A stretch of 6,006 nucleotides of DNA from an uncultured Coriobacteriia bacterium (GTDB lineage Bacteria; Actinomycetota; Coriobacteriia; Coriobacteriales; QAMH01): positions 1 through 6,006 of the forward strand of contig CASDTD010000300.1 in the NCBI GenBank assembly GCA_949283445.1, given 5' to 3'. This document shows, piece by piece, positions 1 through 4,681 of the stretch. The notes under the pieces were generated by a model. It did not search any database. It was not told the DNA's origin and saw only the letters and a list, made by a program, of their open reading frames with translations. Both the position numbers and the translations under genes were made by a program. Each line of letters begins with the position of its first letter. The stretch's first letter is position 1.

Positions 1-41
1 AAATCTAACAGTTTTTACGGGTAAATACCGATTTTCGCAGG
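1..41. other. AT-rich non-coding stretch after cinA
   Basis: These 41 bases after the cinA stop are about 37% GC by count, much lower than the rest of the window. They contain a short inverted repeat (GGTA-AA-TACC at 20-29) that is too weak and lacks a T-tract, so I do not call a terminator. No convincing -35/-10 pair or LexA-type box is visible. The stretch may be the start of a promoter or terminator region for the next gene outside the window. Confidence 0.35.
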
Positions 42-554
42 TCAAGCTAGCTGTTTCAAAGCCTTGAGAAAGATTTCGAGCGCCTCGTTCACCGCCATTT
101 CGCGCACGGTCGCACGATTGCCCGAAAAAGTTTTGAGCAGGCTTGCCGTGCCTGCGGGCGTCGAGACGCCAAACCATACGGTGCCCACCGGTTTGCCCGG
201 CTCGGCTCCACCGGGACCTGCGATGCCAGTTGTCGAGACAGCGATATCGCAGCCCAAAACCTTCCGCGCGCCGCACGCCATCTGCTCGGCGCAGGCCGAC
301 GACACGACGCCCTGAGTGGCTATAACCTGCTCGTCAACGTCGAGCACCGTCGTCTTGACCTCTTCCCAGTAGCTCACGACACCGCCTTTGAACACTGCAG
401 AAGAACCGGGAACTGCCGTCAAAGCTCCTGCGATAAGCCCGCCCGTGCAGGATTCCGCCGTGCCCAGCGTCAGCCCCCTCTCACCTGCCAGGCGCAAGAC
501 AGCGGCAGCCACCGAAAACAGCGCGGAATCTTCGGAATGCGAAAACGTGCTCAT
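42..554 (-). CDS. cinA: Stand-alone CinA C-terminal domain protein, probable nicotinamide-nucleotide amidohydrolase (PncC type)
   Basis: The 170-residue protein is a complete CinA C-terminal domain (CinA/PncC family). Members of this family deamidate nicotinamide mononucleotide to nicotinic acid mononucleotide, recycling the NMN released, for example, by NAD-dependent DNA ligase. Conserved features are GTAESCTGGL (residues 31-40, containing the family's conserved serine), VSYWEEVKTTVLDV (60-73, with the conserved lysine region), and STTGIAGPGG followed by KPVGTVWFGV (107-130). The N-terminal molybdopterin-binding-like (COG1058) domain of full-length CinA, such as the roughly 416-aa Bacillus protein, is absent. 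That makes pncC an equally valid name. The ATG at 554 is chosen because homology begins shortly after it and it overlaps the pgsA TGA. The same frame stays open upstream to 911, but that stretch is an out-of-frame reading of pgsA. In many bacteria recA follows cinA; it would lie beyond the window edge here. Confidence 0.92.
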   Translation of the reverse strand: MSTFSHSEDSALFSVAAAVLRLAGERGLTLGTAESCTGGLIAGALTAVPGSSAVFKGGVVSYWEEVKTTVLDVDEQVIATQGVVSSACAEQMACGARKVLGCDIAVSTTGIAGPGGAEPGKPVGTVWFGVSTPAGTASLLKTFSGNRATVREMAVNEALEIFLKALKQLA

Positions 555-567
555 CAGCGTTTTTTTT
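552..567 (-). other. A8 tract with A_AAA_AAA heptamer and TGATG stop/start overlap at the pgsA-cinA junction
   Basis: On the minus strand pgsA ends GAA AAA AAA CGC TGA. The A8 run occupies 567-560, and an A_AAA_AAA heptamer in the correct zero-frame phase occupies 566-560. The TGA (556-554) shares its A with the cinA ATG (554-552). cinA is in the -1 frame of pgsA, and there is no Shine-Dalgarno before its ATG. Termination-reinitiation is the simple reading. A -1 slip would instead yield an in-frame PgsA-CinA fusion. The sequence facts are certain; any frameshifting is speculative. Confidence 0.5.
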
Positions 568-1192
568 CTTTGAAGCCGAACATGGTTCTCGTCTTCGAGA
601 GGTAATCGACGAGCGAGACGAGCGTCATGATGACCGCTGCCACCATGACCAGCCAGGCAAATCCGTTGATGGCCGTGAACGCACCTGTGCCAAGCTGCGC
701 GATGGCCGGCGAGTCTTTCACGGTGAACAGCAGGATGGCCAGAATCTGGAGCACGGTCTTGAACTTGCCCAGATAGCTCGCCGCGATGACAACGCCCTGC
801 GTAGAAGCCACCATGCGCAGACCGGAGACGATGAACTCGCGCGCGATGATGATGAGCGCGATCCACGAGGGAAGCACGTCGAGCTCGATGAGAGCGAGCA
901 GCGCCGAGCACACCAATATCTTGTCAGCAAGCGGATCGAGGAATTTCCCCAGGTCGGTAATCTCGTTTCGGCTGCGGGCCAGATGCCCGTCGATGGCGTC
1001 AGTGGCGGAAATCGCCGCGAACACGACAGCCGCGACCCATGGCTGCCAGAACAGCCAAAAATCGGAATAGGGAACCCATTGGGGCCACGGAGAGAGCAAC
1101 GCGGCCACGAACACCGGAATGAGCAGGATGCGGACGAGCGTTATGATGTTCGCCGGTGTCCAGACGCGCTCTTTGGCTTGTTCATCAGCCAC
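554..1192 (-). CDS. pgsA: CDP-diacylglycerol--glycerol-3-phosphate 3-phosphatidyltransferase
   Basis: PgsA is an integral membrane enzyme that makes phosphatidylglycerophosphate from CDP-diacylglycerol and glycerol-3-phosphate, the committed step to phosphatidylglycerol and cardiolipin. The 212-residue protein has the complete CDP-alcohol phosphotransferase motif: D65, D68, G69, A72, R73, G82, D86 and D90 in the order DxxDGxxAR-x8-GxxxDxxxD. PgsA rather than another family member is suggested by the N-terminal TPANIITLVRILLIPVFVA and by AREFIVSGLRMVA followed by LGKFKTVLQILAI. Hydrophobic stretches fit a multi-pass protein with a Lys/Arg-rich, probably cytoplasmic C-terminus. Five tryptophans cluster at residues 36-52. 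The start is GTG, overlapping rimO by 8 bp. The stop shares one base with the cinA ATG, and an A8 tract lies just before it. In some organisms the close relative phosphatidylinositolphosphate synthase uses the same motif, but the flanking sequence and gene neighbours favour PgsA. Confidence 0.94.
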   Translation of the reverse strand: MADEQAKERVWTPANIITLVRILLIPVFVAALLSPWPQWVPYSDFWLFWQPWVAAVVFAAISATDAIDGHLARSRNEITDLGKFLDPLADKILVCSALLALIELDVLPSWIALIIIAREFIVSGLRMVASTQGVVIAASYLGKFKTVLQILAILLFTVKDSPAIAQLGTGAFTAINGFAWLVMVAAVIMTLVSLVDYLSKTRTMFGFKEKKR

Positions 1193-2522
1193 CTTGCACT
1201 ACCTCGCCTTCTAGTTCGAAGAAGAAGCTGTCCGTGATGCGCACCGGGACGATCGACCCAACGGCAAGCTCGTCTGCGGAAGCGACGGGAATATGCACCT
1301 GTCCATCGACTTCGGGTGCCTGCCCGAAAAAACGGCCCAGCGCCTCGATGCCGTCATCGACGACATCATAGCCCTCGACCAAGACCTTGACCACGTCGCC
1401 TACGCGCGCGGCAGCATTCGCGCAGCCAATCGCCTCGCACGTGTCTTGCAGGCGCTGCGCGCGGTCGATTTTGACATCCTCGTCGATCTGCCCTTCGAAC
1501 GTGGCCGCCGCAGAGCCCTCTTCGGCGGAATAGGGAAACACGCCCGCGTAATCGAAGCGCGCCGCTTCCGCGAAATCCAGCAAGGTTTGGAATTGCTCTT
1601 CGCTTTCGCCCGGGAACCCCGCCATGTACGTCGTACGGCATACGATGCCGGGAACACGCGAGCGCACACGTTCGAGCAACGCAAGATACTCCTCGCCCGA
1701 GCCCGAACGGTTCATGGCGTGCAAGACGTCCGCGTCGGCATGCTGCAGGGGCATGTCCAGATAGGAGCAGATATTGTCATGGGCGGCGATACAGTCGAGC
1801 AGTTCGTCGCTTATGCCCTCGGGTTGCAGATACAGGACGCGAAACCACGTTTCGGGAAACGTCTGCGCCATCGTCGCGAGCAGCTGGGCGAGGTTGGAGG
1901 GTTCGGAAAAATCCTTGCCCCATATGCCCGTGTCCTGACCGATGAAGACGATCTCCCTGGTACCGCCCGCGACAAGCTGCTCGACTTCCGCGCGTATGGC
2001 TTCGAGCGGGTAGCTGTGGTACCTCCCCCGGATATAGGGAATCATGCAATACGAGCAGAAACGGTCGCAGCCATCTGAAATCTTCACGTACGCGCTCGCG
2101 CCGTTTCGATAGCGCCCCGGCACCGTGCCGTCAGATGCCGGCTCGCTGCCCAGCCCCAAGACGTACCGCGCCTGCTCGACGATGCGCTCCTCGTCTGCCA
2201 CGGCTACGAAGCCATCGACCTCCGACAGCGATTCGGAAAGCTCGCCGCCATAGCGCGAGGGCATGCACCCGGCGACAAGGATCTTGGCCGGCTCGTCACG
2301 TTCGAGCTGGGCATTGACCAAATCGAAAATGACCTCGAGCCCCTCGTAGACGGCGCTCACGAGAAACGCGCAGGTGTTGACCACAATGAGGTCGGCCGTG
2401 TCGGGCTCGTCGACCAGCGTGAAACCGGCGGATGCCAGACGGGCTTGCATCTTGTCGGTGTCAACTTCGTTTTTCGCGCACCCCAAGGTGACGAAAGCGA
2501 TAGATCCAGTGGTTCGCTGCAT
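1185..2522 (-). CDS. rimO: Ribosomal protein S12 methylthiotransferase RimO
   Basis: RimO is a radical-SAM enzyme with two iron-sulfur clusters that methylthiolates a conserved aspartate of ribosomal protein S12. Numbered from the ATG at 2522 (445 aa), the N-terminal domain carries three cluster cysteines: C15 (LGCAKNEVD), C51 (VVNTCAF) and C86 (VAGCMPSRY). The radical-SAM CxxxCxxC motif is at C152, C156 and C159 (GCDRFCSYC). A C-terminal TRAM-like domain (about 373-443) contains GRFFGQAPEVDGQVHI. RimO rather than MiaB is indicated by GQDTGIWG, DMPLQHAD and APEVDG, where MiaB would have GQNV and LPVQSGS. All expected cysteines are present. A start at 2534 would add four residues; 2522 is preferred for its AGGA site. 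The 3' end encodes the pgsA ribosome binding site and overlaps pgsA by 8 bp. The S12 substrate gene is not in this window. Confidence 0.95.
   Translation of the reverse strand: MQRTTGSIAFVTLGCAKNEVDTDKMQARLASAGFTLVDEPDTADLIVVNTCAFLVSAVYEGLEVIFDLVNAQLERDEPAKILVAGCMPSRYGGELSESLSEVDGFVAVADEERIVEQARYVLGLGSEPASDGTVPGRYRNGASAYVKISDGCDRFCSYCMIPYIRGRYHSYPLEAIRAEVEQLVAGGTREIVFIGQDTGIWGKDFSEPSNLAQLLATMAQTFPETWFRVLYLQPEGISDELLDCIAAHDNICSYLDMPLQHADADVLHAMNRSGSGEEYLALLERVRSRVPGIVCRTTYMAGFPGESEEQFQTLLDFAEAARFDYAGVFPYSAEEGSAAATFEGQIDEDVKIDRAQRLQDTCEAIGCANAAARVGDVVKVLVEGYDVVDDGIEALGRFFGQAPEVDGQVHIPVASADELAVGSIVPVRITDSFFFELEGEVVQGG
1202..1208 (-). promoter_or_regulatory. Shine-Dalgarno for pgsA inside the rimO 3' end
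   Basis: GGCGAGG on the minus strand lies nine bases before the GTG start at 1192. It supports that GTG over the nearby ATG at 1185-1183, which is out of frame with pgsA and stops after 14 codons. Confidence 0.6.
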
Positions 2523-2533
2523 CGGGCATCGCA

Positions 2534-2537
2534 TCCT
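2534..2537 (-). promoter_or_regulatory. Probable weak Shine-Dalgarno (AGGA) deciding the rimO start
   Basis: AGGA on the minus strand lies eleven bases before the ATG at 2522 and overlaps the yajQ stop region. The alternative ATG at 2534 has no comparable site upstream but sits one base after the yajQ TAG, where terminating ribosomes could restart. The choice between the two is open. Confidence 0.4.
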
Positions 2538-3033
2538 AGCGGTAGTTCTCGAACTGTACGGGAATGCCGTAGTCCTGTTCGCGGACGAAGGAGATAACCG
2601 CCTGCAGATCGTCGCGCTTGGGGCCCGAAACGCGCAGTTTGTCGCCCTCGATCTGCACCTTCACCTTGAACTTCTGCGCCTTGATGTCCTTGTTGATCTT
2701 CTTGGCGATGTCGGCGTCGATGCCCTGTGAGAAGGTACCCACGATGCGGATGGACCCGCCTGACGCATCTTGCGGAGTGCCCCATGCAACGGAGGCAAGG
2801 TCGACCTTGCGGCGCACGAGCTGCGTGGAGAAGATGTCTTTCACCTGCTCTGCCACGAAATCGGAGGGTGCGGTGAGCGTGACCGTCGAAGACGACTTGT
2901 CGAATTCGAGCTTCGCCCCGGAATCCTTCAGGTCGTAGCGCTGCTTGAGCGCCTTGAGGGAATTGTTGTACGCGTTTTCCACTTCCTGCATATCGGTTTG
3001 CGAAACGATATCGAAGCTGTTGTCCTTTGCCAT
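2536..3033 (-). CDS. yajQ: YajQ family nucleotide-binding protein (DUF520)
   Basis: This 165-residue protein matches the YajQ family along its full length (E. coli YajQ is 163 aa). It begins with the characteristic MAKDNSFDIVS, followed by the EVENAYNNSLKALKQRYDLKDS helix region. It has the central segment around FSQGIDADIAKKINKDIKAQK and ends in VQFENYR, close to the usual family ending. The fold is two ferredoxin-like domains. YajQ proteins bind nucleotides, and a Xanthomonas member binds cyclic di-GMP and influences transcription; whether this one does is unknown. The ATG at 3033 is preceded by a good ribosome binding site; an upstream in-frame extension to 3189 is only rodZ read out of frame. 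The TAG stop lies one base before an in-frame ATG of rimO, so the two are probably co-translated. Nothing in the sequence ties its function to its neighbours beyond the shared transcript. Confidence 0.93.
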   Translation of the reverse strand: MAKDNSFDIVSQTDMQEVENAYNNSLKALKQRYDLKDSGAKLEFDKSSSTVTLTAPSDFVAEQVKDIFSTQLVRRKVDLASVAWGTPQDASGGSIRIVGTFSQGIDADIAKKINKDIKAQKFKVKVQIEGDKLRVSGPKRDDLQAVISFVREQDYGIPVQFENYR

Positions 3034-3043
3034 GTCCTGAAAA

Positions 3044-3050
3044 CCTCTCT
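3044..3050 (-). promoter_or_regulatory. Shine-Dalgarno for yajQ
   Basis: The minus strand reads AGAGAGG, ten bases before the ATG at 3033. It sits in the 31-bp gap after the rodZ-like stop and sets the yajQ start, ruling out the open frame that continues upstream into rodZ. No convincing terminator or promoter is visible in the gap, so read-through from rodZ is expected. Confidence 0.65.
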
Positions 3051-3064
3051 TGCCTGATGAAGCT

Positions 3065-4681
3065 CTATTTCTGCTGATCGTTCGCGTTGGCACCTGCCGT
3101 CGAGTTGCCGTCGCCGCCTTGACTCCCGGCATCGCCCGAAGACGTCTGCGTGTTCGACGTCGTGGTGGTAATGACCAAGTTGAACGCACCGGTACCGTCT
3201 TCCTTCGTTTCGAAGGTCACCGGATTGCCGTTTTCCGTGACGGACACCGCCGCCGCGTTGCCGAACGACGCCGACAGCGAATCGGTGACGAAAAACGAGC
3301 GTTCCCACGGGCCGACAGCCGTGCCGCTGTAAGCACTGTCATCATCATAGGTGACGTCGATGAGCGAGGTCTGGCCTTCCGCGACGCTGATCTTCACGTT
3401 GATGGGGCTGCCGTTGGTGGTCGTGACCGTCGTCGTCGCGGAATCAGGGCCCTGCGACGTGGTCGTGTTGTCGGCCGCGCCGCCCTGGACGTCCAAGACG
3501 CCCGCGTCGTTGCTCCCGGCCGTGCTGATGAGGACCGAAGCCGCCGCTATAACGCCGATGACGATAAGCGCGAACGCCAGGATGATGATGCGCGTGCGCG
3601 ATTCGCTGAAAACGCCTTTCACGAGGTCGAGCAGCTGCCCGAACAGTGAACCCAGCGTCGTCTTCTCATGCTGTTCGGTTTCGGTCACGCGGTGCGTGCG
3701 GGGCCGACGGCGCGTGGCCACAGCCTCGTCTCCCTCTTCCACGGCCACGCCGCCGAAAAAGCTCAAGGATTCCGTTTGCGCGCCGCGCTGCGCGGAACCC
3801 GACATCTCGTCTTGATGCCGGCGCGCCGCCTCGCGGGACTGCTCGAAGGCGCTTCTAGTGCCCGAACGGGAACGGCCGCCCTGAGATGACAGGCGCTCGC
3901 GCGAAGACGAGGACCGACTCGCCGTATCGGAAGCACGGCGCTCGGACAACCGCGTGCTCTGATACGCGCTACCCTGACGCGTTCTCGATGCACCGTCACG
4001 CGCGGACATGCGCGCGACGCGGTGCGGCCCCGTATCTGAGGGACTGTCGCTTCGGGAACGTGCGCCGGTATCAAAGCTTCGGGAAGACCGATACCCCTGC
4101 CCGCGCGTCGCGGACAACCGACCGGAGCTGTCCGGGTTAGAGTTTTCACTGCGGTTCGAGCCGGGGCGCACCCGTCGAAACGAGCCTGTCTGCCGCGTGC
4201 CGACAACCTTGACCGTGCCGCTTTTGTACCGGTCATCGCCTTCGGCAACGCGCTCTTTGTCCAGCTTCTCGTTCAATCTCGAAGTGGAGTCGTCTTCTTC
4301 GTGCTTCAGGCGCCTGGTGCGTATGCCGGAACGCTTCACACCGTCGCGCGGCAGCGGTTTGTCGGCCGAACTGACTCGCTCCCCAAACCGGCCGAGCCCC
4401 CGGCGGGCCCGATCCGCGCTCGTCGCCATCTCCTCGCCAGCCTCGAACGCGGAAAACTCCGCTTCGTATTGCTCGAGCACCTCGCGCGGGTCGAGCTGCA
4501 GGTAACGGGCATAGGACGAGAGCATCCCGACGGCATGACCGTGCGGCGGATAGTTCTTGAAATCGCTCGCCTCGATCGTCTCAAGAAGGCGTGCGCGGAT
4601 GTTCGTCGCGTCGGCAGCAACCTCGATGGGTATGCCAAGACGCTCTCTGCGGTCTTTGAACAGCGACCCGACACCTGCCAT
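3065..4681 (-). CDS. rodZ: RodZ-like protein: HTH domain, Arg/Ser-rich linker, one TM helix, extracytoplasmic DUF4115-like domain
   Basis: RodZ is a bitopic membrane protein that connects the MreB cytoskeleton to the cell-wall elongation machinery. This 538-residue protein has the RodZ order. A cytoplasmic helix-turn-helix of the HTH_25 type spans about residues 5-70 (LFKDRRERLGI, then AVGMLSSYARYLQLDP). A long polar linker follows (about 85-345), then one hydrophobic helix (about 365-387) preceded by Arg residues, predicting N-in/C-out. The outer part holds a beta-rich stretch (about 427-495, with IDVTYDDDSAYSG and SFGNAAAVSVTENGNPV) resembling the RodZ C-terminal DUF4115 domain. It ends in a Thr/Ser/Gly/Asn-rich tail. 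It is far longer than E. coli RodZ (about 340 aa), mainly because of the linker. The ATG at 4681 is chosen for the TGATG overlap with ftsK and a near-perfect ribosome binding site. The HTH in this family binds MreB rather than acting as a classical regulator; that role here is inferred, since no mreB is visible. Confidence 0.85.
   Translation of the reverse strand: MAGVGSLFKDRRERLGIPIEVAADATNIRARLLETIEASDFKNYPPHGHAVGMLSSYARYLQLDPREVLEQYEAEFSAFEAGEEMATSADRARRGLGRFGERVSSADKPLPRDGVKRSGIRTRRLKHEEDDSTSRLNEKLDKERVAEGDDRYKSGTVKVVGTRQTGSFRRVRPGSNRSENSNPDSSGRLSATRGQGYRSSRSFDTGARSRSDSPSDTGPHRVARMSARDGASRTRQGSAYQSTRLSERRASDTASRSSSSRERLSSQGGRSRSGTRSAFEQSREAARRHQDEMSGSAQRGAQTESLSFFGGVAVEEGDEAVATRRRPRTHRVTETEQHEKTTLGSLFGQLLDLVKGVFSESRTRIIILAFALIVIGVIAAASVLISTAGSNDAGVLDVQGGAADNTTTSQGPDSATTTVTTTNGSPINVKISVAEGQTSLIDVTYDDDSAYSGTAVGPWERSFFVTDSLSASFGNAAAVSVTENGNPVTFETKEDGTGAFNLVITTTTSNTQTSSGDAGSQGGDGNSTAGANANDQQK

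Noticed and set aside
11..30. Short inverted repeats that might be a terminator after cinA
   Set aside because: The possible stems are four to five base pairs with very small loops, AT-rich, and not followed by a T-tract in the direction of transcription.
3..31. Possible minus-strand promoter (TCGGTA, 17 bp, TTAGAT) for the next gene
   Set aside because: Each hexamer matches only about three of six consensus bases, which is expected by chance in AT-rich DNA.
555..911. Possible 119-residue N-terminal extension of cinA
   Set aside because: The extension is pgsA DNA read in another frame, is Arg/His-rich without COG1058 features, and the family domain starts just after the ATG at 554.
1143..1185. 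Tiny 14-codon frame from the ATG overlapping the rimO TGA
   Set aside because: The TGATG looks like a coupled start, but this frame hits TAA after 14 codons, while the GTG at 1192 gives the full PgsA with a ribosome binding site.
1293..2078. Plus-strand open frame of 261 codons opposite rimO
   Set aside because: It is antisense to the radical-SAM domain of rimO, has no recognisable family or convincing ribosome binding site, and its composition fits a shadow frame.
3034..3189. Possible 52-residue N-terminal extension of yajQ
   Set aside because: It overlaps the rodZ-like 3' end in another frame and is Arg-rich. The YajQ family starts at MAKDNSF, preceded by AGAGAGG.
3785..4204. Rodz-like linker as a frameshifted or degenerate region
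   Set aside because: The frame is uninterrupted from the HTH through the membrane helix and outer domain. The Arg/Ser bias is a property of the true reading frame, so it is a low-complexity linker rather than damage.
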